This document shows, one piece after another, positions 35,520-50,500 of a DNA stretch of 64,000 nucleotides. Origin of the DNA: Rhodeus uyekii (taxonomy: Eukaryota; Chordata; Actinopteri; Cypriniformes; Acheilognathidae); NCBI GenBank assembly GCA_037043235.1, contig JAWRVZ010000088.1, forward strand, positions 2,659,001-2,723,000. Direction: 5' to 3'. Positions within the stretch are counted from its first letter, which is position 1; every line of letters begins with the position of its first letter. The notes beneath the pieces are model-generated. The model made no database searches, was not told the DNA's origin, and saw only the letters and a list, made by a program, of their open reading frames with translations. The position numbers and the translations under genes are program-made.

Positions 35520-38500
35520 GTGAGTGTCGTGTGATCTTAGTTTCTTCTTATGAATGTGTTTTTTGAATGGATCTCGACCTGTTTTGTGCTTGTTGATGCA
35601 GCAGAATCTGAATTTGTCTTTTATATTTCTTCAGCCCTCTCTAATCTGCTTCTCGGTTCAGAATAAGTGTTCTTTTATTGCACCCAAAGCTGAGCGCCTG
35701 TGATATTTTAAGCAGCTTTGTAATTTAGCGTGCTCTGGCTTTGGCTAATGATGTGTGTGAATTGAGATTGCCAGCTCTGGTGACTTTATTAATGACTAGG
35801 GCTACCAGTTTTCATTTTAAATTTATTACTTGAATATGCTTATTAATCACGTTAATTGCAACTAATTACTTGTATAGATTATTTGCAAAACCACAGCAAC
35901 AAAAACAATGGAAAGATGATAATGTAAGACATGTATATAATTGCGCATGAACATGTAATGCCTTATTCACGCCATTTAAACTCATAATTTGCTTCCCCTC
36001 ATGTCTGTCTTGAACTTGCATGACTTGACTTACAAATAATTATTTTTTTAATTTATTTTTTACATTTTTAAGCACTCCAGGTTTGCTTTGCTTGTTTGTA
36101 TGGCAGCCCAAAATCCTGTTGATTTATAATAATTGGGATTTAAAGCATTTATTGTCTCGTTTTGCTGCTGCAAAACGAAAGCACCACCTTTCTACTATTC
36201 ACTATTCACCTAACTATCTCAATTATTTTTGTTTATTCCAGAATTAATATGAATTCATGTTAAACTGATTTATTTTAGTCCTTGCTTATAGACATATGAA
36301 TGTTACCACTTTTATTTCTGCTGAAAAAAGGACTGTCCAATGACCCGGGATCAGCGCAAATGTTGCTTGGGACCGTTGATGCAATTGTTGTTGCCGGCCC
36401 AATGCTGCTTCACCAAAGATTATCATTTGCACGTGTTTTTAAGCCTTGAAAATGTAAACATTCAAGCGTAAGAAGACGTGAAAGAGAACTCAGTTCAATA
36501 TTGTGAGCTATCTTTCACTTGAACAGACATATTCACACACAATTACGTCAAAAAATGCCGGTTTAGGCCAGAATTCTAGTGAACATATTGTTATATCTTC
36601 AGTGATCTCTTACAGTAACCAAAAGTGAACATAGTAAATAAAAATAATCTCCAAATTTGAATTTTTTAACCATTCAGTATAAAATTAACTATAAAATTAT
36701 TATTTTAGTTTTTTTAACATTAAATAAAGTAAGAAAATGAAAAAATATTACTTTTGTAACATTGTATTTTACAAGTAATTGAGTATTTAATAAAACATAA
36801 TAATTTCTATCTTACTGTACAACTAAAATGTAAATACACAATGTCTTAATCTCTTTATTTCTTAAACTTCAAAGTTATTGTATGTATTACCTGATTATAA
36901 GAACGTTTCATCTATTTTATCCATAGCATTTTATCCAACAGCGCCACAGCCACTTGCAGAAGCTCAACTTAATATAATATAATTTCCTTAGGCAAGCCGA
37001 TAACATTTGATCCACGGACCGGTACCGGGCCGCAGACCGTGGATGGGGACCACTGATTTATTTTATTTGAAATAGTATCAGAGTGATTTGTGAAGGATCA
37101 TGTGACACTGAAGACTGGAGTAATGATCACAGGAATAAATGACACTTTACTATATATTCACATAGAAAACAGCTGTTTTACACTGATATAATATTACACT
37201 GTTTTACTGTATTTATCATCTAATAAATTCAGCTTTAATCACAGGAATAAATGACACTTTACTATATATTCACATAGAAAACAGCTGTTTTACACTGATA
37301 TAATATTACACTGTTTTACTGTATTTATCATCTAATAAATTCAGCTTTAATCACAGGAATAAATGACACTTTACTATATATTCACATAGAAAACAGCTGT
37401 TTTACACTGATATAATATTACACTGTTTTACTGTATTTATCATCTAATAAATTCAGCTTTAATCACAGGAATAAATTGCAGTTCAAATATATATTCAAAT
37501 ACAAAACAGTTCCTTAAATTGTACAAATATTTCACAATATTAGTTTTTTACTGCAGCTTGGGTCAAAGTCTTAGTATTCTCTAAGAGACTCTTTTTAGAA
37601 AAAAATCGTACTAATCTAAAACCATTGAGCGTACATTATTTGATCGCTGTCAACACGAAAATCCTCTAATTTATCATTGTCATCCGCAATTTATTTAACC
37701 TAGAATGTCTCCCCAGATGTGACTTGTTGTTAATGTTTTTGTGTGAAGGCGGCGCGGGGGAGATGACCAAGGAGGATGTGCTGAGGGAGTCTTCAGAGGG
37801 AGACTCGGTCCTGGGGCGGTACAGCGTTATTTCCCATAACTCTGAGCGACCGCTGATCCATCAGGTGGCATCAGCGCCCATGCCTTCAGACTGCGGTGAG
37901 CCCGTGGCTCTGCACACATCATCCAGTTTCACATATCCTTTCACTTTCAGTTAAACATTCAGCCTCTGAGAGAAAGTTCTCATGCAAGCTTTTAAATAGG
38001 TCACACCAAAAATGCTGACACTCCAGTTATTTTTCTCATAAAACTCTGCCTGCGGCTGTACAGCCGTGGGTTTTTATTTATTTTTTCCGGTCTTGAGGCT
38101 TCCTGGCCAATAAACAAACAACTTATTTAGCTGTTTTCTGAAGTGTAGCTTTATTTATGGAGTACATTTTAGACTCTAAATTGCGGACACTGCTTAAGCC
38201 GCTGTAAAACTGAAGTATTGACAAGGTCACAGAAATTATTTTCCAATTTTCTGCCTGTCAGCACTGATACATCATTCTCTCTCTGTACTTCGCTTCTCAT
38301 TCACGCTCACACTTCATTTTAATTCTCTTCAAACTGAGCTGTTTAAGTGAATTTGAGTGATCGGGGGAGTCGAGATGAATGGGTTTAAGTAATTTATATT
38401 GACTCATGCAAATGTTTAGTTTGGGCTTTGATTGAAGTGTTCTGTTTCACAGAGTTCTCGTTCTTCGACCCGGATGATCCTCTGTGTCGGGAGCTTCTGT

Positions 38501-41500
38501 TGGATCCTCAGACCACAGTGTCCGAGCTCTTCGCTGTCCTCAGGCAGTGGGTTCCCCAAGTCCAGAGGAATATTAGCGTCATTGGCAACGAGGTCAGAAT
38601 CATTAATCATTAGAAGTCATGAGCTTGACATTAGAGCTGTACAATTATTATTGTTATTGGCGATTAATCTGTTGATTATTTGTCCAATTAGTCCACCTTT
38701 AGCCTAGTGTACTTACTCCTAATAAGCTTTAATAAAACATATTCATATATTTAAATATTTAATAGGATTTATGTGCCCTCTTTACGTAACATAGACTATA
38801 GAATTGGTATACAGTAATACCTCGGTTTACGAGTGACTTTGTATACGAGCAAATCGATGTACAAGCATTGTATCGAAGTGCGAGAATTTTTCCCTCGCCC
38901 ACGTGCATTTTTTTGTCAAACTCATACATATATACATACAGTACAGCATATAGACAATGAGCTCAAGATGAGTAAGAAAGAAGGGATGAAATTCTCCCTG
39001 TAAGCAGTAAAACACTCCTCTCGTCTCCGTCACGCCAGCATACGCGACTCAAAGCTGAAGTGCGTTACAGTAAATTGTCAAGTATTTTTAGAGGTTAATT
39101 GTCAATTATTAATTAGTATTTATATGAGATCTTAATGGTTATCATTTTAACTGTAATAGGGTAAAACCAAAATAAATATTTAAAATGGGCATTTATGGTC
39201 ATGTGGAACGAATCGAGTGATTTTTAGTGCATTCTTATGGAGAAAATTGTTTTGGTGTACGAGAATCTTGAGTTACGAGCTCTTGGAACGAATTAAACTC
39301 GTAAACTGAGGTATTACTGTAATTAATAGGATGTATGTGCCCTATATGAGCACCTCACTAGGTTTCGTACAGAACAAAAGACTTTACGTAACATAGAATA
39401 TTGAATTGGTGTATTTATTTTTCTTAGGCGAGGAATGTAATTACATTTCAAAGAAAGATTGAAAACAAACCTTTTTTCCCTTTCGCGCTGATGAATTGTG
39501 CGTAACAAGGCCAGGGATATTTATTTAACTAACAGGGTCAATTTTAATTTCACGATTTCTTGGAGCTGTCATAAAACATACCCACACACTCCTCCAGTGT
39601 CAAGCTCTGTGAACTGCAATATTATCTTTCTAGACAGCGTGTGTGTGTCTCTGTCAGCATGAAATGTCCTTGCTCTTTATCCATTCAAGCGAGATTTGCT
39701 TTGTTCTGTAGATTCTGAAGAGAGGCTGCGGTGTCAATGACAGAGATGGTCTCACTGACATGACTTTGCTTCACTACTGCTGTAAGGCAGGAGCTCCTGG
39801 AATAGGTGAGCGTGTGCTCCTATGCTCACACATGAAAATACATCTCTTTGATTAACATCTCAAGGACAGGTCATGGGTAGAGCACTTGCGATAGCTGAGA
39901 AACCACCTCTGATTGCAGGTGACGCAGAGAGTGCGGCCGGTTTCGTCCGTCAGCTGTTGTCGCTGGGAGCCGAGCCGTCCTTGCGCAGCCGTTGGACGAA
40001 CATGAACGCTCTCCATTACGCCGCGTACTTCGACGTCCCTCCTCTCATTCGAGTGGTCCTGCAGGCGTCACAGCCGGGAGGTGAGGAGGGGTAATGGGAA
40101 TCTCAATTTGAATCTGTTGTCAAACTCATGTGCGTGTGTGTGACGATGTCCGGATGTGGTCTGTTGGGTTCCAGAGGTGGATGCGACCTGCAGTGATTTT
40201 GACTTTGGCACTGCGCTGCACATCGCTGCCTCGAACCTGTGCACCTCTACAGTGAAGTGTCTGCTGGAGCTGGGCGCCAACCCCGCTTTTAGGGTTTGTG
40301 ATTTTTGTTTACAGCTACGAACAGTGCAGTCTGTGTTTGCAGTTCTTGTACTACATATACAGTGCAGGAGAGTCATGTGTGCAATGGAAGTTCATGTCCA
40401 AAGTGGTCTGTCATGCCCTGTCCCCCTTAACTTGACCTGCATTTTAGTCACTCTCCTGTAGCTCAAACAGTTGAGCATGCACTTGCAACGCCAAGGTCAT
40501 GGGTTCGATTTTCAGGTTAAACAAGAACTGATTGCAATGTCTAGCCTTGAATGCAATTGGATAAAATCTGCCAAATGCATAAATGTAAAATGTACCTCCC
40601 CTTTACTTTATTGCAGCATAAAGGGAACGGCTGCAAAATACAGTAATACCTCGGCTTACGAGTGACTTTGTATACGAGAAAATCAGTGTACGAGGATTGT
40701 ATCGGAGTGTGAGAATATTTGGTGGAAAAGTCCTAACGCTCAGCATCTTCGCGCACATTTTTACTGGAAATATCCTAATGACAGCCTCTCATAAAGCCCA
40801 TCCCCCCTTCACTCGTTCATTCTCTCAGCGTCGCTCGGTTTTGGTTCATCATTCACCACAGTGATACTTTTATAAGTGATTTACAGCGGTTTTACCTCGT
40901 GTTGTTACATTAATTGTGATCGCTATTGTTCACGTAGTGAAATATATACGTACAGTACAGCATATAGACAATGACCTCAAGATGAGTAAGAAAGAAGGGA
41001 TGAAATTCTCCCTGTAAGCAGTAAAACACTCCTCTCGTCTCCGTCACGCCAGCAGCGACGCGACTCAAAGCTGAAGTGCACGTTACAGTAAATTGTCAAG
41101 CATTTTTAGGGTTTAATTGTCAATTATTAATTAGTATCTATATGAGATCCTAATGGTTATCTTAATGTTAACTGTAATTGATAGGGTAAAACCCAAAAAA
41201 TATTTAAAAATGGACATTTATGGTCATGTGGAACGAATCGAGTGATTTTTAGTGCATTCTTATAGGGAAAATTGTTTTGGTGTACGAGAATCTTGAGTTA
41301 CGAGCTCTGGGAACGAATTAATCTCGTAAACCGAGGTATTACTGTAATCCAAAACTTTTGGATTTGATACTTAAAAATTTAAATAATATTAAGACAGTAG
41401 TACATGATTTAAAAAATGTGCATCGCAATATAAATTAAAAAAATAAATAAATACATTGCGGTTCTAATGCTTTGAGGCCTTTAAGTACATACCTGTAACC

Positions 41501-44500
41501 ATAATGATCTTAGATGGAAAAGACCATTTATAGACAGGCGGATAGATTGATAGACTGACGCACAAGTTGAGTCTGACTCACTCACACATTCACAGCCAGC
41601 TTTATCATTTGGTTCAGTTTGTCCCATCAGCACAGCAGTAAATTAGCCATGCTCATTTCTCTCCCTGAACTCATTTTACACTCACAGAGCGTCACCGCCA
41701 GGGGTCATTTTCCTCACAAACAGCAGATGTCACTGAATTATTGATATTATTTAAACTTTTGTAAAACGCATGCATTTCAGTTCAGCAGGCCTTTTAGTAG
41801 GCCGTTAGTCAGAGAGGTTTGTGTGCGTGTAAAGGGTTTATCAGCTCTGCTGCCAGAACATGAAATAGGAACTGGGCGAGATGCTCCACTTTTGCCGTTT
41901 TTTTTCCCCTCTGTGTTGTGATGCAGCCAGAGTTTTCCATCCTTCGTTTTTTTTACCCCGCATTATTATCTCTGCCAGTAGTGCGGCTTGTTTTCTGCCA
42001 GTGCTTTTCTCTGGGCATCTGTCCATTGCTCGTCAGTCAGGAGATGTTGTTTTTTTTAGCTCCGGTTCTCTTCCTCGCCCGACACCCGAATAGAGATATC
42101 ATCAGCGTGTGAAACAAACATCAAATCACCTGATAACGTTGTAACAACAGGCTTGGCAGACTTTTGTGTCAGTGGAGAATGTTCTGGAGCAGCTGAGGTT
42201 TAGCCATAAAAATATGCCTTGTTGCCGAGCAACGACACTGACAATAGGAAACAAAGATAGAATATGTCCGTTTAAGGGCTCCCTTAATAGTGAACCTCAC
42301 TAGGAGTTTAGGAAACAGGTAACTATTGTTGCTCATTGTCTTTAGGCACACTATCACCCAATTACAAATACTTTATGTATTGCACCTTTTGACAATTTCG
42401 GATAGTGTTTAGATTTTGTTTTAGATTTTGTTATTATTTCACACCCCTACTAGTGGAGTTATATTACTGTCTCAGTGAGTCATCCTTCATCCGTCAGACG
42501 TGACGCTGGAGCAGCTGATCTTCCTGCGGATGCTTTCATTAACCACTAGGGCGCAGTCTTACGCAGAAGAAGTGAGGTTCACTAGTAAGGGAGCACTTTT
42601 TGTTTTGCAAGGTGCAGTGTCAGCTTCAGTTTCAGGAAAGATCATTTTGTTATCTGCTCTCTGGTACCAGAGGAGCATAATCAAATAACACTTTTGAATA
42701 ATTGTGGAAATTCCTGCATTATATAAGAAGTGATTGAGGCCATTTCACAATAATTCTGTTAAGGGGAAATCATATTAATAATATAAGCTGTATTTTCAAG
42801 CTTGCTGAGGTCATGTCAACACTGAGCATCATTTCATCATTAGCAAACCCCTCAGATCTGCTGAACAGAAGATGATTTCATGTGGTGACTTTCATGATGA
42901 CTCGGCACAGAGCGTGCGTGTTTGTACATGTAAGCAGTTATTTCTTGTATTTATGCATGATTCACTGTATAGGCGTATGGATTAGAAGATAAGTAATTCA
43001 TACAAACCTCTGATTGTTGTTTGCGTTAGCATATTTTAGGGACAAAGCAATCAGCATTTCTCTAAACTTCACCCATGCTGAGTACCAGAGTTGTGCTAGC
43101 AAACTCTTGTCACAAATGCTGATAAATATTTGTGTAGCACCATTTTGGATGTAACATTAACTTTAGCTGACTAGGCTATAACCTGAGCACAGGTTTGAAG
43201 GGAGCACTTGTCATTTCTCATCACTGTTCACCTGCAACATCCATCTCTTGGTTATGAACAGCCTTTCGGTTTTCTTTGATTCAGCCAAAAAAAGATCAAA
43301 GTGAAGGTACAGGGATGTGTGTGTGTGTTTGTGCGTGTACAAGCACAATTTGCAGCCTTGTGTGAAGAGAATCACCTGCTTCACCAGCACTCAGAACCTT
43401 ACAAAACCTGCTGCCTTGCTGTTTGCTTGCTTTGTACTTCAGTTGCGTATGCCAACGCTAACGTATATGCACAACTGAACGTATAGCCTTTTCTAGTACA
43501 GTAATACCTCGAGATACGAGCATAATCCATTCCGGGGCGGAGCTCGTAACTCGAATTGCTCGTATCTGGAATCATGTTTTCCCATAAGAAATAATAGAAA
43601 ACAAATTAATCCGTTCCAGATCCGTAACAACGGGAAAAAACAAAACGTATTTTATTGGTATAGACACACTCATACACAATTATAGTACATGTATACAGTA
43701 TAAGGATTCGTGTGATATCAAATAAAATGTGGTTTTAATTATACATTTTTACAGACGGTAGACAGGCAGTAGCGGCGGGTGCGGAGGAGAGGAAGGGGGT
43801 TGGTACGCAGACACTTGATTCCGTATTGTCCCTTACACGAACACTAGGCATCTTGTGTAAATTAACATAACTAAACTTAGCTTACGCTTTTTTTTTGCGT
43901 AAAAAAACGCAATTTTTTTGTTTTCTTCCCTTTTTTCGCCTGACTACCCTCACTTTCACTTGGCGCAGACCTTTTAAAGAAATGCCTATTGAGGGAGATT
44001 CGTTTCTGTCCTCCATTAAAAATGAGTAAGGCACGTGTCATCAAAAAGCACGACCAGTAGACGATTTATCAGGGTGTTTCTTTTCAGTAAAATCAGAAAC
44101 CTTCTGCCACAGCCATCACTGCCTTAATTTCACATGTAGATGTCCGTCACATGTCCGCTTCACCCTCCTCCTCCTCGCTATGGCTGAGCTCTTGCAACAC
44201 CTGCGTATGTTCATCATCTGTATCTCGATCAACTCCTCAGTTGACAGTTCCTCCTGATGCTCCTGCGTGCTAGATCACGACACCACACTCATATGTATCC
44301 ACAATTTCATGCTTCATTTCATGGTCATCATGCATTTCTTCTTCTCACTACCATCCTTACACTCACTTTCTTAGAAATCATCGATATTATAGAGAATAAT
44401 GCACAAAATAGAGAGAAAATCAGCTACTTGCGGGCGTACAGGTGCGGGTGTTCTGTATGACTTCCATATGGAATTGTTGATTTGTTACTATTAATTGATA

Positions 44501-47500
44501 GATTGACTAAATGCTGTGTGGTAAAATGTAACGGCTGTGTTCAGAAGTATTGGTTTTTATTATCATGTTGTGCGTCGCCTATGCTCTTATTTTCTTTGCG
44601 CGTGAGTTCATTAACATGCGGTAATAATGATGGATGCACAGAGTTCAATATTACGCTTTTTCAAGAAATCATGGAAAGATGAGCGAGGAGAAGTGCTATT
44701 TACATCTGAGCCTACCTCACCTTTACATGAGGAGACGGCGGGTGAAGCGGCACCTGCGGCTTCCCATTTCCAGAAAATGCGTATTTCATCACTGGACTGT
44801 AGTAAAAATGCAAAAAGAAATGTCAAAAGCTGTACACCCCTTTAAAAATCCACAGTATTTTAGTGTAAGTTTATGGTCACTTGGTAGAAGGCAGCCATAT
44901 TTGGCAAATTACAAAATGGACCGTCTCCTTGAACTTACCACATCCTCAAGAAACCTTTGTAAAGAAATCAGCAAAGATACAGAGAGCACTCAAATATGGT
45001 AAACGCAGACTCCACCGTACATGCTTGATGCACAAGAATCTCATTGGTTCTTATGGAAGACATGCATTAAATAGTCTGGTGTGACACGAGAATGAAACTT
45101 CATCCAGCCTCATTGGAACCTCATTTGTCCTTAATGGAACCTCATTGGATCCTTATTGGTCCTCTTTGGAACCTCATTAGAATCACATTGGTCTCATTGG
45201 AACATCATTAAACCACATTGGATCCTCATTGGAACCTCATTGGTCCTCATTTGTCTGCATTGGAACCTCATTAGAACCTCATTGGAACATCATTGGAACC
45301 TCATTGGATCCTTATTGGTCAGCTTTGGAACCTCATTAGAATCACATTAGTCCTCATTGGAACCTCATTAAACCACATTAGATCCTCATTGGTCCTCATT
45401 TGTCTGCATTGGAACCTCATTAGAATCACATTGGTCCTCATTGGAACCTCATTAGAACCTCATTGGTCCTCATTGGAACTTCATTGGATCCTTATTGGTC
45501 CTCTTTGGAACCTCATTAGAATCACATTGGACCTCATTGGAACCTCATTAAACCACATTGGATCTTCATTGGAACCTCATTAAAACACATTGGATCTTCA
45601 TTGGAACCTCATTAGAACCTCATTGGAACTTCATTGGAACCTCATTGGATCCTTATTGGTCCTCTTTGGAACCTCATTAGAATCACATTGGTCCTCATTG
45701 GAACCTCATTAAACCACATTGGATCCTAATTTGTCTGCATTGGAACCTCATTGGAACTTCATTGGAACCTCATTAGAACCTCATTGGTCTTCATTGGAAC
45801 TTCATTGGAAACTCATTGGATCCTTATTGGTCCTCTTTGGAACCTCATTAGAATCACATTGGTCCTCATTGGAACCTCATTAAACCACATTGGATCTTCA
45901 TTGGAACCTCATTGGCCCTCATTTGTCTGCATTGGAACCTCATTAGAACCTCTTTGGAACCTCATTGGTCCTGATTAGAACCTCATTGGTCTTCTTTGGA
46001 ACTTCATTGGTCCTCATTTGTCTGCATTGGGACATCATTGGAGTATCATTGCCTCAATGTAAATTTGCAAATAAGTGTTTATATGCGAATAAAATAATTT
46101 GAAATGAACTTGCTTCTTTAGAAGAATTAGATTTTATATGGATTTGTTTTTACGTTGTCATTATGAGTGTTTTGAAGTGTCAGAGATTTATGTGAATAAA
46201 AGGAGGGACAGAAATACCTCTTTTTTTATAAAAAATATCTTCATTTGTATTCCGAAGATGAATAAACGTTTTTTGGTCTTAAACGACATAAGGGTGAGGT
46301 GACCGAAGTTTCATTTTTGGGTGAACTAACCCTTTAATATGCTTTCTAGGTAGGTGACTCCCTACTGCTGTTGTCTCACGCGCTGATAGTAAAAGACTCC
46401 GTTGATGTATTGAGCTACATGAGGCTCAACATCACCCAGAGGTGTTGTTTATCTACGATCCCATTACAAGTTGAAAGCCCTATTCTTTCCAGTTGTCTGG
46501 TGCTTGTACATTTATACTTGTCTAAAGATGGAAAACAACTCCAACTCACCCTGTCATCTAAGAAATGTGTGGTGCATCAAACCCTTTCAACTTTTCTTGA
46601 TGTGAAGAGAGGCTCTCACAATGGATGTCCCAGTCACGGACACCCCCACCCACATATTAATGAGCATGGTGAAATGGGCAAGCACATTACGTCTGAAGCC
46701 TGCAGCGAGCCAATGGGCTGAGGAAAAACAGAACAGTCACAGTTACTGCTCACTAGCCAAGCCATGTCAAGGACGACGCGTTTGTTTTGGCCATCTTATG
46801 CGTCTGGTTCCAGCTCGGTGGCTGCCACAACACATTGCTGGATAAGACAGAAGGGCACGAGAAGTCCACTACTCAGGCAGTTGGCTGAGTAATACGATAA
46901 AAAATGATGTTAGGCCGTGCTGCAGTGAGCTGTTCGGCTGGAGGGAGGCTGATGTGACATACTGATGAACATTTTCATCAACTTGCACTAGCATATCTTG
47001 GTATTCCGTAATCAGTTGATTAATTCCGGTATTAATACGGTATTATTCCGGTATTGCAGTGTAAATGTAGAATTTTTCCCCAAAATAAGTCAAATTGGAA
47101 CCTTATTGAGGGGGTAAAAAAGTACAAAAAGAAAGTTTTAATTATTATTACAGTTTACCTATATTGTGTATCTATGTAGTTTTACAAAGTGCAATACGAA
47201 ATCTACTGTTTTTTTATTTTATTTTTTTTACGTGAATGTTTTTAAGTAACACGTACATTTTAAAAGCATGGCTTAAATCAGTGCTATATTGAGTAAACTT
47301 TACAAAATGAGTAATGCAAAGTAAACTTCAATGTAGAGTATGTAGAAATTACTCAACATGTAATACCAACCTGGCCAAGTTAAATTGACTTATTCTCTTT
47401 GTTAATTTTACATACCTTAGGTAAGTAGATTTTACTTACAATTCCATGCATGTGAAATTTACTTTACAAATGAATGTAAACACTTGCAAAATAATACCAT

Positions 47501-50500
47501 TTTTTTTTACTGCTTTATTTTGATGGTCTTTTGAACATTCTGTTGACTATAAGTAACTTTTAATATAAGTCTACTAATACTCTACTAATGAGAGTTAGTA
47601 GACGTGTAGGTGCAACGCTACTTCTAGTCAACAGAATGTGTTAAAGGGACCATCAAAATAAAGTGAAACCGAAAAATTATTTATTTTCTAGATAATATTT
47701 TACTTTTTTTTTTTTTCTTCCAGTGTGCTTGATGTTAATCACATTATATTTCGCTTTGGAATAAAAGTCGCAACTCCCAACATATTTTTAGATGATTAAA
47801 AAAGTGCTTTATATTCCAGAAAATGTAGTAAATAAAAATATCAATGCTTCACATTTTTAATAACCCAACAGTTTAACTGTTTACAAAATAGTGTAGTTTT
47901 CCTAATAAGAAAATGTGGCACTTGCAACGCCAAGGTCATGGGTTCGATTCCCAGGGAAAGCAAGAACTGATTAAAATGTCAGTGTGTTTCTTTAATGCAA
48001 TGCAAGTCACTTTGGATAAAAAAAGTGTTTTTGTTGCGTGACAAAATGCTACCTTCCTGGCTTTTTATGTCGTGTTGTGTAGCTATGAGCTAATATGAGC
48101 TAATAATCAATGAAAACTCTTTCTATTCCAGGTAGCATTTTGTTATTTTGTTTTTCTATTCCAGGTAGGGAAGTTCCATTCATTTTGGGATTTGGTTTGT
48201 TCAAATTTTTATTTTCTGGACTTTTATTTATTTGCGTAATCTGTTTAGCAGTAACTGTTACCCACCTCACATAATAACAGAATATTTATAAATATATGTG
48301 CTTATACATTTAGAGTTAAAAAAATCTGATGTTGAAAAAAAATGTATATAAATATAAAATTTATTTTTTTCAGTCTAGATATATCTTATTTTTAGTTTTA
48401 TTTGGTGTGTGTAATTATATGTTTGAGTTTTAGGGAGCCGTCCTTATTAAGATCTTAATTAGTTCAAAAGATATTGGTCTTTAAATAACTTCAGTCTAGT
48501 TAGACTTATTATGTTTGTAGCTGGTGGTGAATTGAACTTCTATTTTTGAAATATATTTGCTTGATTGCACTGGCCCTTAATTACTTTACATAGTTTGCTA
48601 GCAGCAGTTACAAAGAAGTTCTTCCAAAGATGGCTCTTGGTATTTGTGATCTATACAAACCAATACACATCTTTTATTTGATGATGCTGTTCTGGTGGCC
48701 CAACACTTTTCTAAAATGCTTTAAGTTGGTTTTGTCCATTAATTGGTCACTATTTAATTTAAGATTTACACAAATGCTTGCATCTTTTCAAACCTTTTAA
48801 AGCAGGTGTTACTTGTCTGACCTCTTTAGAATGATAAGGGCCAGTGTCCGGCTGATGTTGTTCCAGAGCCTCTGGATATGCCTCTGGAAGTCGCTGACGC
48901 TGCAGTCCAGGTTAAAGAGCTGCGCTCACTGCTGCAGGAGGTCCTCCCCAGGCCCGACGCTCCTCTCCCTCTCCTGCCTGCCAGACCTCTGGGTCTCCTC
49001 TCGGATAAAGCTCGTACCCAGCTTTCAAGTATGGGCCTTCACCTTGGAGACAAAGTTGTCATCGCTGGTCAAAAGGTACTGCAAACGTTCTGCATTGAAT
49101 GGCCCATATAAAGAGCACAGTAGTGTTTATGGGACATTCAGTGGCCTCAAAAAGTTATTGGATGCTTTTGGACATTCAAGTCATGCTCAATTTAATTAAT
49201 GTCAATCAATCAATCAATACTTATTTATTTTTTGTATTTTGTATTTCATATATATATATTTAAAAGTGATTTATTTAGATAACATATTTTTAATTGTTGT
49301 CGAGACAAAAGGTTTTGCATTTTTTTTATCTTGAGGGGACATTTTGAGTCCCTCTAAGGAAAACAAGCTAATAAAAAAAAAAAAGTAATATAAAGTTTGT
49401 CTAGTTTAAAAAGCATGTCTATAGAAAGTCCGTAGAAAACATAAACAACCCCCAAATTGTGCATCTGTATATGTGTGTGTTCTCTTGTATATGTTGTTTA
49501 TGGGGACACAATGACATGGATTGTCTTGCATCTTCATAAAACAAATGGATTGAATAAAAAAGGTTTCAAAAAATGAAGGACATTTTCTGTGATGGGTAGG
49601 GTTAGTGCAAGCAGATAAAAAATACAGTTTGTACAGTATAAAAGTCATTACGCCTGTGAATAGTGCCTGTAAACCACTTAATGTTAGTAGTGTGTGTGTG
49701 TATATGTGTGGAGAAAATGTACTCTGCCTTAAAAATCAAGGAAATGTTTGCTCTTGCTGGTCCTCACATCAAATATAAAGTCAGGGGTTACAGATGCTAG
49801 TGTTTGAACATAACAGATTTGCTGTGATTGATATTGATTGAAGCCGTTGAGAAATCAGATTGAATAGAAACAGGTGCACCCCCACACAGTGTTCTGCAGG
49901 ATGAGTTAATTCATGCACTGCTCCTAGCAAAGAACTAAAATGTCAGTGAACGCTATTTTAAAGCTGACACACGGTCTGTCCTAAATGCCCACTGTGACAT
50001 CATCAGTAATGGCCAGGGACTCAAAACCATTTGCGGTGGGTACGGATAATAGCGGGTCAGAAAACTGTAAGAGCTGAGACCAAAGTGCCTGCTCATCTGC
50101 TTTCTCCTTGTAGAAATGATTCCTTTACTTTTTTTTTACCTGCTCTCACACTCACATACCTAGACTCCAAATGATCCATTAATGAAATCCTCTGCCACAT
50201 TGGGACTAAAGTGAGCAGAGTGCCTGAAATCGGCAGATTGGCTAATCAAAACCCCATTATCTTCACGGATCCTTGACGCCGCTGGCTTTCTTTGATCCCC
50301 ATTTTACATGTAACATTATTTTTATCCAAGCTCATTTGCCTGTTTATGAATGTCTGCGCATAAGAAAACAGGCTTGGCTCGGTCGAACGGGCCTGAATAT
50401 GTGCCGCTCTGTGCTTGTTTGTTTCTGGAATAAAGAAGTAATCACTTTTCATTGCCCTCCGGAGTACAGAGCAAGATAAAGAGAGCATGAAAAGGGTCTA

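Noticed and set aside
37126..37480. CRISPR-like array
   Set aside because: The units are contiguous 112-bp tandem copies without unique spacers in a vertebrate intron.
45156..45978. Open frames through the minisatellite encoding GTSLEPHW-type repeats
   Set aside because: Several frames are open because the short repeat lacks stops; there is no start context, splice support or known domain.
46371..46721. 116-codon plus-strand frame in CLIP4 intron 6
   Set aside because: No family resemblance, no splice signals in phase, and repeat-rich surroundings.
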